A stretch of 64,000 bases of DNA from contig CAVYOX010000001.1 in assembly GCA_963770245.1 (NCBI GenBank), positions 1 through 64,000 on the forward strand, in the 5' to 3' direction. The notes below the pieces were generated by a model. It had not been told where the DNA came from, did not search any database, and saw only the letters and a list, made by a program, of their open reading frames with translations. Positions 34,593-43,917 of this stretch are shown here, piece after piece. The translations under genes and the position numbers were made by a program. The stretch's first letter is position 1. Each line of letters starts with the position of its first letter. The DNA comes from PALSA-270 sp963770245 (lineage in GTDB: Bacteria; Acidobacteriota; Terriglobia; Terriglobales; Acidobacteriaceae).

Positions 34593-34617
34593 GGTTATGG
34601 AGCAAGCGCGGGCGAGA

Positions 34618-34896
34618 CTAGCGAACCGCTTTGCGCTCGTAGGAGACCGGCCGCGCGCTTCGCGGAGGACGCTTGCTGCCCTCCTTCAGCTGGCGCATGT
34701 CAATCTTCAGTTCGGCGATGGTGCGGCTCAAGGTATTGCGGTGCATCCCAAGTTGGCGCGCCGCGCGGCACTGGTTGCCTTTGTTCTCCGCTAGCACCGT
34801 CAGAATGAATCGTTTCTTGAATTCGCAAACCGCCTCGGAATACAGAATGTTGCTTTTGTACATCTGCAGCACCAATGCTTCAAGCTGATCTTTCAC
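34618..34896 (-). CDS. Fis-type helix-turn-helix regulator
   Basis: A 92-residue protein from the GTG at 34896, which has an AGAGAGG just upstream. The C-terminal half is a Fis/NtrC-type HTH: FILTVLAENKGNQCRAARQL followed by GMHRNTLSRTIAEL. The N-terminal helix reads KDQLEALVLQMYKSNILYSEA. A basic tail (KRPPRSARPV) follows the HTH. Small stand-alone Fis-like proteins of this type are common in acidobacteria; targets unknown. It would overlap the cvpA-like gene if the ATG at 34995 were used, so the GTG is preferred. Same strand as cvpA and purC upstream. Confidence 0.82.
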   Translation of the reverse strand: MKDQLEALVLQMYKSNILYSEAVCEFKKRFILTVLAENKGNQCRAARQLGMHRNTLSRTIAELKIDMRQLKEGSKRPPRSARPVSYERKAVR

Positions 34897-34960
34897 GGCC
34901 TCTCTCTTTCTGGATGTGTCTTTCTTTGCGAATTCTTTCTGAAAAGCGGTCTCCGCCGAT

Positions 34961-35521
34961 TCACATCGTCGAGCCGGGCTCTGGCTTCGCGGCACCGGGC
35001 GAGCGCTCTTGCTGCTCGTGATGCAGCAGGTCCAGACCCTGGTAGAAGCGGCCGCGCAACTCCGCCGGCGCCACCCAAATGGCGGCCCGCCCCACCACCA
35101 GGAAATACGGCGCGAGCGAGGAACCTGCCAAGGCTCTTGAGGTGGGGGTAAAGGTCGCCATGCTCACCAAAACCACCGCCACCACCAGGCACCCACGCAG
35201 CACGCCCAGCAAGCTACCCAAGATACGGTCGAAGAAACTGAGCCCGACTTCTTTCATGATCCAGCGTGCGATCCGGCCGGCTATGCCGGCCAGCATCATC
35301 ACTGCCAAGAAAATGATCAGGAAACCCGCAATTTCACCCAACCACATCGACTTCAAATAGGGCGCAAACCATCCCGCCAGCCGGTGGTATTGCCACGCCG
35401 CCAGCAAATAGCCAATGACCAGGCCCGCGATGCCGCAAGCTTCTTGAAAGAAGCCGGAGCTGGCGGCCGCCACCGCGGATACCAAAATCACAAACAGGAT
35501 GATCCAGTCCGCGCCGCTCAT
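34961..35521 (-). CDS. CvpA-family membrane protein
   Basis: A 186-residue protein with four hydrophobic segments (about residues 5-25, 28-48, 62-85, 102-125), in the CvpA/colicin V production family pattern: ADWIILFVILVSAVAAASSGFF, GIAGLVIGYLLAA and FDRILGSLLGVLRGCLVV. The C-terminal tail is soluble. In E. coli, cvpA is next to purF; here it follows purC by 27 bp, keeping a purine link. Function in most bacteria is poorly known. A second CvpA-like protein is at 58165. Confidence 0.88.
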   Translation of the reverse strand: MSGADWIILFVILVSAVAAASSGFFQEACGIAGLVIGYLLAAWQYHRLAGWFAPYLKSMWLGEIAGFLIIFLAVMMLAGIAGRIARWIMKEVGLSFFDRILGSLLGVLRGCLVVAVVLVSMATFTPTSRALAGSSLAPYFLVVGRAAIWVAPAELRGRFYQGLDLLHHEQQERSPGAAKPEPGSTM

Positions 35522-35548
35522 CGTCTTCTTCTTCCTTGCCCGGCGCAG

Positions 35549-36460
35549 CTAGACATCTAACTCGTGACCCGTCAGCCAGCGGTACGCCTCGACATACTTT
35601 TCGCTGGTCTTGCGAGCCACTTCCGGGGGAAGGGCAGGCGCGGGTGGCTGTTTGTTCCAACGAATTTCCTCGAGGTAGTCGCGGACGTACTGCTTGTCGA
35701 AGGAATCCTGCGCCCGGCCAGGCTGATACTTGCCGGCTGGCCAGAAGCGGGAGGAATCCGGAGTTAAGACTTCGTCGGCTAGCGTGATACCGGCGGGCGT
35801 GTTTCCAAACTCGAACTTGGTGTCGGCGATGATGATGCCCTTTTGCCGCGCATAGGCAGCGGCTTTACTGTAGATCTCGAGGCTGAGGTCGCGCAGCTGG
35901 ACGCTCAACGCAGAACCGACGAGCCGAGCCATCTGTTCGAAAGAAATGTTTTCATCATGACCGGTCACGGCTTTGGTGGCCGGGGTGAAGATCGGCTCGG
36001 GCAAGGGATCCGATTCTTTCAGGCCGGCCGGCAGCTCGATGCCGCACACCCGGCCGCTGGCTTTGTACTCTTTCCAGGCCGAGCCGGAAAGGTAGCCGCG
36101 TACCACACACTCGACCGGCACCATGTCCCCGCGAACCACCATCATCGAACGGCCCTGCAACTGATCGGCGTACGGACGGACGACGGCCGGGTAGCGGTCC
36201 ACATCCGCCGTGACCAGATGATTGGGCACGAGTCCCCGCAGGAACTCGAACCAGAAAAGCGAGATTTGCGTCAGCACCCGCCCCTTGTGCGGAATTCCCG
36301 AGGCCAGTACACAGTCGAACGCCGAGATGCGGTCGGTGGCCACGAACAGCAAATGTTCTTGGCCCAGACGATACACATCGCGGACCTTGCCGCTGGCATA
36401 AAGTTCGAGGTCGGGGAAGTCCGTGTGCAAAAGGACGGTGTCGAGAAGTTCAGATCGCAT
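35549..36460 (-). CDS. purC: SAICAR synthetase PurC
   Basis: A 303-residue enzyme of the longer PurC type. Diagnostic segments are YASGKVRDVYRLG, LFVATDRISAFDCVLASGIP, KGRVLTQISLFWFEFL, VRGYLSGSAWKEYK and DTKFEFGN. It makes SAICAR from CAIR, Asp and ATP in purine synthesis. A consensus promoter lies directly upstream (36492-36519). CvpA and the Fis-like protein follow on the same strand. The C-terminal PPEVARKTSEKYVEAYRWLTG end is canonical. Confidence 0.96.
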   Translation of the reverse strand: MRSELLDTVLLHTDFPDLELYASGKVRDVYRLGQEHLLFVATDRISAFDCVLASGIPHKGRVLTQISLFWFEFLRGLVPNHLVTADVDRYPAVVRPYADQLQGRSMMVVRGDMVPVECVVRGYLSGSAWKEYKASGRVCGIELPAGLKESDPLPEPIFTPATKAVTGHDENISFEQMARLVGSALSVQLRDLSLEIYSKAAAYARQKGIIIADTKFEFGNTPAGITLADEVLTPDSSRFWPAGKYQPGRAQDSFDKQYVRDYLEEIRWNKQPPAPALPPEVARKTSEKYVEAYRWLTGHELDV

Positions 36461-36491
36461 GATGGAATTCTACAGGCAGAAAACGTGGCGT

Positions 36492-36519
36492 ATTCTAGCG
36501 GTTCAAAAAAATTTGTCAA
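36492..36519 (-). promoter_or_regulatory. Consensus sigma70 promoter of purC
   Basis: On the minus strand: TTGACA (36519-36514), 16-bp spacer, TAGAAT (36497-36492). The spacer is T-rich. Start of transcription would be near 36485, about 25 nt before the ATG at 36460. Confidence 0.75.
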
Positions 36520-36716
36520 CCGCTTAGATCACCTCCGTCGCGTATTTTCGCTCGCCTTTGAATACAAAAGAGTTGACAGTTACCGGCAATAGCAGATAGG
36601 GCCTCGGGCGGGGCTTTCGCGGCACTCCGGTTGTGGAAAAAACGCGAAACCAGTGGACAACTCGGCAAACCATGGCTCACCGCGAGCGCCCGGCCTCGGT
36701 CCGGTCTCGGTCCGGT

Positions 36717-39700
36717 CTACGCGCTTTCGGCGAAGCGTACCGAAACCAGCTTTGAAACGCCAGGCTCTTGCATGGTCACGCCGTAGAGCACGGGCGCAAT
36801 GCTCATGGTCCTCTTGCTGTGAGTGATGAGCACGAACTGGGTCTCGACGCTCATCTCTTTGACCAGTTCGGTGAAGCGGGCGATATTGGCCTCATCGAGC
36901 GGCGCGTCCACTTCATCGAGGATGCAGAAGGGACTCGGCTGATATTGGAAGATGCCGACCAGCAGCGCCAGGGCCGTCAAAGCTTTTTCGCCGCCCGAGA
37001 GCAGCAGAACGTTTTGCAGCTTCTTGCCGGGAGGCGAGGCCACGACGTCAATGCCGCTTTCCGCGCTGTTTAGCTCGTCCGTGAGACGCATGAAGGCGCT
37101 TCCACCGCCGAAAAGCTTGCTGAAGGTCGTCCGGAAGTTCTCGTTGATCTTGTGGAAGGCCTCTTCGAACTTCTGCCGCGAGAAAGTGTCGATCTCCTTG
37201 ATCGTGGCCTGAGTGTTCTCAATCGAATCGAGGAGATCGTTTCTTTGCGTCTCGAGGAACGCATGACGCTCCGCGGTTTCCTTATACTCTTCGAGCGCCA
37301 TCATGTTCACCGGGCCCATGGCATCCAGGCGGGCGCGCATGTCGCGATAAACCTGATCTTCGAACGCCAACTGCTCTCCGGTGACCACGGCAACGCTGGG
37401 ATCGGCGACCAACTCCTGGCGCTGCAAGCCGAGTTCATTCAGGCAGGTCTCGGCCATGTACTCGGCATCGGACTGCAGCTTGGCGACGGCGGCCGCAAGT
37501 TCAGCGCGCCGGTCGCGGGCCTGATCGAGCAGGTGGCGGGCGTTGTGCAGGGTTTCTTCGATTTCGAGCAGCCGGGCACGGACCTGTTCCGACTCAAATT
37601 GCAGCAGGCCGTCGCGGGCTTCGCTGGCATTGCGTTCTCCGTCGAGCTCCACCAGTTCAGTGGCGATGCGCTGACTCTCACTCTCCCGCTCGAGAATCTC
37701 GGAGAAGCAAGCTTCAATCTGGGAGCGCAGCCCGTCCACTCGACTGCGCATTTCTCGGACCAGAGTTTCGATTCGCTCCAAGGCCGCCGCCGCCGCTCGA
37801 TGCCGCTCCTCCAGGGTCGCGGCCTGCGCCAAGTGCAACGAAGCCGCCTTGGCGGCCCGGTCGCGGTCCTCGCGCAAGGATCCGAGTTGCTCGTAGGCAC
37901 TGGCCGCCAGACGCTCCAGCTCCGCCTGTTGTTCCTGCAAGGCCCAAAGGGCAGCTTGCCGGACGTTGATCAACGACTCCTGCCCCGCCCGGTTCGAAGC
38001 CAAGCGCTCGAGCTCCGATTGGTTGATGCGGACCCGCTCGCTCACCCGAGTCATTTCCGCATCGAGCTGTTGCAGCAGGTGGCCCGAAGTCATGGCCTGG
38101 GTTTCGGCCTGGCGTTTGGCACTTTCCAGGCGGTCCAGCAGGGCGGTGAAATCCCTGATTTCGTGTCCCAAGGTAAGGACCAAGCTCTCCTCCTGGCGCA
38201 ATGCCGCTTCGAGCTCCGCGATGAGCCGCAGGATGTCGCGCAGCTCGCGCTTCATCGAAAGCGGACCTTCCCTGCGCTGTTTTCCACCCGTAACCGTCAC
38301 ATTGTGGAAACACTCGCCGGTTTGGGAGAGAAAGAAGGCGTCGGGATTTTCGAGCGCCAGGTTCCGGGCGAAAGCGGGATCGGGCACGATGTAACCGTCC
38401 CGTAACTTCGGCAGAATGACTTCGAGCGACCTGCCGAAGCCGTTGAGCACGCGGATCGCGCGCTTCAGCGGAATGATGGATTCATCGACCGGATCCGGGC
38501 GACTCGGGTCGCCGACCAGGAAGGAAAACTTCGCCTGGGAATCTTCCGGATGTACCAGAAAGGTCGCGCGGCCGTCGACATCGGTACGCAGCAAGCGCAA
38601 GCCCTCGTCAGCGGCGTCCCATGATTTCACGACAACATAGTTGAGCTCGTCGCGCAAAAAGTCCTCGACCACACCTTCGAATCGCGGTTCGACCTCGAGG
38701 AAATCGGCCAGGACTCCCGCCGGAGCCAGGCCGCCGTTCATCACGCCGGATTGAAACAGACGGCGAACCGATTCGGTAGAGTATCCGTGCTCGGCAATCA
38801 CGGCTTCGAGCGAACCTTTCTTGCCGAAGGCCGTGGCGTATTCGGCGCGCAAGCCATCCAGACGGTTCTTGGCCTCAATCTCGGCGTGACGTTTGGATTC
38901 CAGGTACCGACGGGTTTGGCTGATTTCTTCCGTCAGGCCCGCGACTTTTTGCGAAACCGTCTCAAATTCGAGCGCCATTTGTCCGCGTTGTCCGCCGAAA
39001 GCTTCGACCTGGGAGTTGGCGATGGCCAGCTCCGATTGCAGCCGCTGGCCCTCGCGATCGAACGCCGCTAACCGCTCCTCGGCCTGGGTGAGCTGGTTGC
39101 GCAGATTGGAAGCCGAGGCAGCGGCTTCCATGATCGCGTTGCGAGAGTTCTCTTGCCCATGCTCGAGTTCCGCCAACCGGTCGGCGGCGGCAGCCGCCTC
39201 CTGCTGGCTTTCGGTCAGCCTCTGTTGCGCAGCCGCCAACTCGAAGGCGGCTGAACCGAGCGTCTGGCGGTTCGAATCAAGCTCGGCCTCAAGAGTCATC
39301 AGCCTTTCCCGGGCCTGGGTCAACTCGGCTTGCGAGGACAGCGCGCGCTCCACCAATTCCGCACAGCGTTCCTGATTGTGACGGCGCTGCGCCCGGGCGC
39401 GCTCGGATTCCAGCTTAATCTCGTTCAGTCGCTCGCGATTTTCGCGCAGTTCAGCCTCGATCGCATAGCCGCGCTGGGTGCGTTCGGCGTGTTCGGATTC
39501 GCACTGCTCGACGGTCTCAGACTGCTGCCGCATCTGCTCGGAGAGGGTGTTGATCTGGGCGTCGAGTTGCGTGCTTTCCTGATCCAGCTGGGCCAACTTG
39601 CTCGCCAGCACCAGTCGCAGTTTCGCCCGCATCTCCTGCCGCAGTTTGGCATAACGCTCCGCCTTCGAGGCTTGCCGCTTGAGCGAATTCATCTGGCGCG

Positions 39701-40571
39701 TGACTTCATCGAAAATATCATTCACCCGCGCCAGGTTTTGCTTGGCATCTTCGAGACGCGCTTCGGCCAGCCGCTTCTTAGTCTTGAACTTGGTAATGCC
39801 GGCGGCCTCTTCGATGATGGCGCGTCGATCGGTGGGGCGGCTGCTCAGAATCTGCCCGATGCGTCCCTGCTCGATTAAGGCGTAGGACTCCGGGCCGAGC
39901 CCGGTCCCCATGAACAGTTCCTGGATGTCGCGCAGGCGGCACAGCTTGCCGTTCAGCAAATACTCGCTGTCGCCCGAGCGGAACAGACGACGCGTGACCA
40001 CGAGCTCGCCCGCACGAAACTGTTGGGGATTAAACTTGCGGCGCCGAATTCTCAGCACTACCTGCGGACCCGCCGGCGGCTCGAAGGCCACCGCAGTCGT
40101 GGCGCCCGCGCCGGCTTCCCCGGAGGCTTCCGGCACCGTGCCCTCCACTCCTTCGGTCTTGCCGGGCCAAGCTTCCTCGATCAGCCGCTCAGTTTCTTCC
40201 GCGGCCCCGGAGCGCAGGTCCGCTTCATCCCAGTGTTCGCTCGGCAGTTCCTCTTGGATTTCGACTTCGGTCGGCTCGTGAGCGTCGGCGCCGTCATAGA
40301 CTTCGGGATCGATCAGGGTGAGCGATACTTCCGCCATGCCGGTCGGCTTGCGGTCGTTCGTCCCGGCGAAGATGACGTCTTCCATGCGTGACCCGCGCAG
40401 CGTCTTGGCCGATTGCTCGCCGAGCACCCAGGAAATGGCGTCCGCAATGTTCGACTTGCCACAACCGTTCGGGCCGATGATGGCCGCGACCCCGTCGCCA
40501 TGAAACTTGAGTTCGGTGCGGTCGCAGAACGACTTGAACCCGAGAATCTGCAGTCTTTTCAGTTTGAGCAA
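36717..40571 (-). CDS. smc: Chromosome segregation protein SMC with a large N-terminal head insertion
   Basis: A protein of 1284 residues. The N-terminal ATPase half has Walker A in IIGPNGCGKSNIADAI and is followed by R-loop/Q-loop features. Coiled coils (about 260-490 and 680-1000) flank the hinge (about 500-660, with GVMNGGLAPAGVLADFLEV). The C-terminal head has the signature LLSGGEKALTALALL and Walker B FCILDEVDAPLD. An additional acidic, low-complexity stretch of about 85-90 residues sits between VSLTL and ELVVTRRLFRSG (residues ~86-175). The start is the TTG at 40571, preceded by AAGGAG seven bases away; no ATG fits. SMC organises DNA with ScpAB, which are not in this window. Confidence 0.95.
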   Translation of the reverse strand: MLKLKRLQILGFKSFCDRTELKFHGDGVAAIIGPNGCGKSNIADAISWVLGEQSAKTLRGSRMEDVIFAGTNDRKPTGMAEVSLTLIDPEVYDGADAHEPTEVEIQEELPSEHWDEADLRSGAAEETERLIEEAWPGKTEGVEGTVPEASGEAGAGATTAVAFEPPAGPQVVLRIRRRKFNPQQFRAGELVVTRRLFRSGDSEYLLNGKLCRLRDIQELFMGTGLGPESYALIEQGRIGQILSSRPTDRRAIIEEAAGITKFKTKKRLAEARLEDAKQNLARVNDIFDEVTRQMNSLKRQASKAERYAKLRQEMRAKLRLVLASKLAQLDQESTQLDAQINTLSEQMRQQSETVEQCESEHAERTQRGYAIEAELRENRERLNEIKLESERARAQRRHNQERCAELVERALSSQAELTQARERLMTLEAELDSNRQTLGSAAFELAAAQQRLTESQQEAAAAADRLAELEHGQENSRNAIMEAAASASNLRNQLTQAEERLAAFDREGQRLQSELAIANSQVEAFGGQRGQMALEFETVSQKVAGLTEEISQTRRYLESKRHAEIEAKNRLDGLRAEYATAFGKKGSLEAVIAEHGYSTESVRRLFQSGVMNGGLAPAGVLADFLEVEPRFEGVVEDFLRDELNYVVVKSWDAADEGLRLLRTDVDGRATFLVHPEDSQAKFSFLVGDPSRPDPVDESIIPLKRAIRVLNGFGRSLEVILPKLRDGYIVPDPAFARNLALENPDAFFLSQTGECFHNVTVTGGKQRREGPLSMKRELRDILRLIAELEAALRQEESLVLTLGHEIRDFTALLDRLESAKRQAETQAMTSGHLLQQLDAEMTRVSERVRINQSELERLASNRAGQESLINVRQAALWALQEQQAELERLAASAYEQLGSLREDRDRAAKAASLHLAQAATLEERHRAAAAALERIETLVREMRSRVDGLRSQIEACFSEILERESESQRIATELVELDGERNASEARDGLLQFESEQVRARLLEIEETLHNARHLLDQARDRRAELAAAVAKLQSDAEYMAETCLNELGLQRQELVADPSVAVVTGEQLAFEDQVYRDMRARLDAMGPVNMMALEEYKETAERHAFLETQRNDLLDSIENTQATIKEIDTFSRQKFEEAFHKINENFRTTFSKLFGGGSAFMRLTDELNSAESGIDVVASPPGKKLQNVLLLSGGEKALTALALLVGIFQYQPSPFCILDEVDAPLDEANIARFTELVKEMSVETQFVLITHSKRTMSIAPVLYGVTMQEPGVSKLVSVRFAESA

Positions 40572-41123
40572 CGGAAACTCCTTCGTAGCGCTTTTCGTAT
40601 TTGTGGCGCCGGCGCCTGGTCGGCTGGAGTGGCAGCTTCCCGCAGCCATATCCGCGCTGCCTGAGGCTTCGCCGTTCGAGCCGGGACTCTAGCCCCGTTT
40701 ACCAATCAGATGCTCCCCACTTCGCTCCGGCAAATGCCCCCCAGGCTGGATCGGGGTGGGCACAAGTTAGAGCTACTGTAACGGCGAAATCGCGCTGGGG
40801 TCAAGCAAGAAAACACTATATCTGGTATGCCCTGGCGCGCTACCACCTCATTCTGCACACACAATGCAGCAGGTGCGCAGTCGATGGGTGGGGAAGAGGA
40901 AGGAAGGGAGAATCGCGAGAGCCAGACAAGGGTAGCGCAAGGGCCGGCGGCAAGCAAACCTTTAATGCGGAATCTTTAATGCGGAATCTTTCCTACCGAA
41001 CCGCTCACACGGGATGGAGACCACCATCAAGGCAGGGAAGTCGCCGCCTCTCGGAGAGCATCGACGGGAGCGGTCCTCGAGCGGGCCGCACACCGATCGT
41101 CTGGATGAAGCCCAGTTCGGTTT
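40572..41123. other. Intergenic region, 552 bp
   Basis: The region between smc and the M20 peptidase gene. Open frames here lack motifs. A 14-bp tandem duplication (40960-40987) is the only structure noticed. Confidence 0.5.
40960..40987. repeat. 14-bp tandem duplication
   Basis: CTTTAATGCGGAAT occurs twice in direct succession (40960-40973, 40974-40987), followed by CTTTCC. Probably a recent slippage event. Confidence 0.85.
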
Positions 41124-42500
41124 CTACTTCTCCCCCAGTTTTTCGAAGAACACACAGATGGACTCAATCCCCCGGTAAAAATTCGGGATGTGAAATTTCT
41201 CATTGGGGGCGTGCAGGTTGTCGTCAGGCAAGCCGAAGCCCATCATGACGGAGGGGATTTTGAGCACATCCTGGAAATCGGTCACGATGGGGATCGAGCC
41301 GCCGGAACGGATGAAAACGGTATCTTTTTTGAACACATCGTGCAGTGCTTCGGTTGCAGCCTGAATATATGGGTTATCCGTGCCCACGACGCAGGCCGGG
41401 CCTTTACTCCAGACCTTGATGCTGGTCTGAATGCCCTTGGGGGTCAGCTTCTTCACGAATTTCTTGAACTTGTTGAGCACGTCGTCCGCATTCTGGTTCG
41501 GCACCAGGCGCATCGAAACCTTGGCTGCGGCTCTGGCCGGGATCACGGTTTTCGCGCCGGGAGCGGTAAAGCCCCCGGGTATGCCGTGAACTTCGAGCGT
41601 GGGGCGGGCCCAGGTGCGATAGAGCACCGAGTACCCCGGCTCACCGGTGAGCACGGTCGACCCAACCTCGGTCTTGCGGTAGCGCTCCTCTTTGAAAGGC
41701 AACCGCTTCCAGGTTTTCAATTCGGCTTTACTGGGGGCCTTCACTCCTTGGTAAAAACCCGGGATGAGAATCTTGCCCTTGGCGTCCTTCAATTGGCTGA
41801 TGATTTCAATGAGGGCGAACAATGGATTCGGCGCCGCGCCTCCGTAGACTCCGGAATGAAGATCGGTCTTTGGTCCTACCGCCTCGATCTCGGTGTAGAC
41901 CAAACCGCGCAGGCCGACACACAGGGTGGGAAGATTGGGCGCGAAAAGTTCGGTATCGCAAACCAAGGCGAAATCGGCCTTCAGCTTGGTCTTCTGTTTC
42001 AGCACATATTCCGTGATGGACTCGCCGCCGACTTCTTCTTCCCCCTCGAAAAGAACCTTGACGTTGATTGGCAGCTTGCCGCCGCCACTCTGAATGAGAG
42101 ATTCCAGTGCTTTGACTTCCATCCAGAGCTGGCCCTTGTCGTCCACCGCGCCCCGAGCGTAGACGTTCTGGTTGCGCTCGGCGGGCTCGAAGGGCGGGGA
42201 AATCCACTCATTCAGTGGATCGGGCGGCTGGACGTCGTAGTGAGCGTACATCAGCACGGTGGGCTTGCCGGGGGCGTGCAGCCACTCGGCATACACCAGC
42301 GGATGTCCTTTGGTCGGAATGGATTCGACGTTCTCGAGGCCAATCCGGCGGAGTTCGGCGGCGACGAAGTCCGCCGCTTTCTGCACATCGGACTTGTGCT
42401 CGTCCAGGGTGCTGATGCTAGGGATGCGAAGAAGGTCTTTCAGCTCGTTCAGAAAGCGCTGCTGATTGCCGCGGGCATAACTCACTGCGGGGGAAGCCAT
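41124..42500 (-). CDS. M20-family dipeptidase/deacylase
   Basis: A 458-residue metallopeptidase. The zinc-binding His and Asp are in LMYAHYDVQPPDPL, followed by ARGAVDDKGQLWMEVKAL. The catalytic and ligand Glu pair is in FEGEEEVGGES. Further ligands include Asp in LVCDTELFAP and the C-terminal His in DDNLHAPNEKFH. The dimerisation lid (about 200-310) is present. The layout matches M20 dipeptidases (PepV/CNDP-like) acting on short peptides. No signal peptide, so cytoplasmic. Confidence 0.9.
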   Translation of the reverse strand: MASPAVSYARGNQQRFLNELKDLLRIPSISTLDEHKSDVQKAADFVAAELRRIGLENVESIPTKGHPLVYAEWLHAPGKPTVLMYAHYDVQPPDPLNEWISPPFEPAERNQNVYARGAVDDKGQLWMEVKALESLIQSGGGKLPINVKVLFEGEEEVGGESITEYVLKQKTKLKADFALVCDTELFAPNLPTLCVGLRGLVYTEIEAVGPKTDLHSGVYGGAAPNPLFALIEIISQLKDAKGKILIPGFYQGVKAPSKAELKTWKRLPFKEERYRKTEVGSTVLTGEPGYSVLYRTWARPTLEVHGIPGGFTAPGAKTVIPARAAAKVSMRLVPNQNADDVLNKFKKFVKKLTPKGIQTSIKVWSKGPACVVGTDNPYIQAATEALHDVFKKDTVFIRSGGSIPIVTDFQDVLKIPSVMMGFGLPDDNLHAPNEKFHIPNFYRGIESICVFFEKLGEK

Positions 42501-42654
42501 AACTCGGTACCTTTCGCGCGAACCACGGCGTCTGGCTGGGATGAAAACGCTTCAGTATATACCGGTTGCGAGCGCGATTCAGGGACAGGGATCTCCCCAA
42601 CGCGCACTCGAGCAATGTCAGGGAATCGTAAGGCTCGCGGGTTTCGGAGGCAGG

Positions 42655-43716
42655 TTAATGACGAAAACGCTCGGCCGAGAATGCCGAAAGATCGAAGTCC
42701 GGGGTTTCGCCGGCGATGATCTGCGCCATGATGTGGGCGGTCACGGGCGCCAGCAGAATACCATCGCGAAAGTGTCCGCCGGCAATGTAGTACCCGACGG
42801 CCCCCATCTTCCCCAAGATGGGTAAATCGTCAGGAGTTCCGGGCCGCAAGCCAGCCCAAGCCTCGAGCATTCGCGCCTGCTGCAAACCGGGAACGAGGCG
42901 GATGGCAGCCTGGTGCAGGCGGCGAACCGTGTCGGCGTCGGTGCGCTTGTCATATCCCGCTTCCTCGAGGGTCGAGCCGACCAGGGTGCGGCCATCGCTG
43001 CGGGGCACGAGGTAGACCTCGGGCGAGCGGATTACGTGACGCAATATCGGAGGGCCCACGAGCGCCAGCATCTGCCCTTTCACCGGTCGGATGGGCAGCT
43101 CGACCGGCGGCAGATTCCCCGCCCAAGCCCCCGCACAATTTACGACCACGGGCGCGTGATAGGTTGTTTTTTCCGCCTGCACACCCGAAACCCGCCCATT
43201 TTCAGAGAGCACTTGCTGGACCGAAGTGCCTGAAGAAATATCGACCTCACGGTGCCGAGCGGCCTCTAGCGCGGCAGCGGACAAAGCCCGCGGATCCACG
43301 CTCCGTTCCGCGAAAAACCGGGCCGGCCGGTTGGGATCTCCGAGTGCGGGCTCGAGTTCGGCGAGGGGCGCGGGCAGCCGCGAGTCGGGAGGGGACGCCG
43401 GTCTCGCAGGACTCGGGTCCAGCGGCTCAACGAGGAGTGTGCCGTGGTCTCGCAGGTCCACATTCATGCCGGACTCATCCTGGATCTCGTGAACAAATTC
43501 CGGATACATGCGAGCACTCGCGGTCGCCAGCGCTTGCAGGGGCACAGGGATTTCCAACGGACAATCAGCCAGCATGCCGGCGGCTGCGTGCGACGCTTCG
43601 CGGGCGGGTTCTCCCCGTTCGACCACCAGCACCTTGATGCCCCGCTTGCGCAGCGCAATCGAAAGTGTCAGCCCGATGACGCCCCCGCCGATGATAATGA
43701 CATCCCAGGTTTTCAC
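42655..43716 (-). CDS. thiO: Glycine oxidase ThiO-like FAD enzyme
   Basis: A 353-residue DAO-family oxidoreductase. The FAD dinucleotide motif is DVIIIGGGVIGLTLSIAL; ERGEPAREASHAAAGMLA follows. PVKGQMLALVGP and LGSTLEEAGYDKRTDADTVRRL match ThiO/glycine oxidases, and LRPGTPDDLPILGK is the C-terminal FAD loop. ThiO makes dehydroglycine for thiazole synthesis; no thi genes are adjacent. The GTG at 43716 is chosen because the FAD fold begins there and a TACAAT (43728-43723 on the minus strand) sits seven bases upstream, suggesting a leaderless mRNA. Confidence 0.85.
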   Translation of the reverse strand: MKTWDVIIIGGGVIGLTLSIALRKRGIKVLVVERGEPAREASHAAAGMLADCPLEIPVPLQALATASARMYPEFVHEIQDESGMNVDLRDHGTLLVEPLDPSPARPASPPDSRLPAPLAELEPALGDPNRPARFFAERSVDPRALSAAALEAARHREVDISSGTSVQQVLSENGRVSGVQAEKTTYHAPVVVNCAGAWAGNLPPVELPIRPVKGQMLALVGPPILRHVIRSPEVYLVPRSDGRTLVGSTLEEAGYDKRTDADTVRRLHQAAIRLVPGLQQARMLEAWAGLRPGTPDDLPILGKMGAVGYYIAGGHFRDGILLAPVTAHIMAQIIAGETPDFDLSAFSAERFRH

Positions 43717-43917
43717 CCGAGCATTGTAGAAGATGGGAGCGACAGGGCGTGGGAAGCGCGGTTTAGGACGGGGGCCGATTGACTCGGTCCGCCGATCTCG
43801 AACGCGAGTTCCCGCATCCCGAGTTACTTTTGGGAGAACACTTCTAGGTACGCCAGTCGCCGGCATCGACACTTATAATCCGCGCAGGCGGGAACCTTGG
43901 TTTTGCCCTCCTGCGCC

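Noticed and set aside
36573..36578. TTGACA on the plus strand between purC and smc
   Set aside because: No -10 at a correct distance and no plus-strand gene downstream.
43874..43879. TATAAT before the TPR membrane protein as a full promoter
   Set aside because: No -35 resembling TTGACA at 16-18 bp; kept only as a motif comparison.
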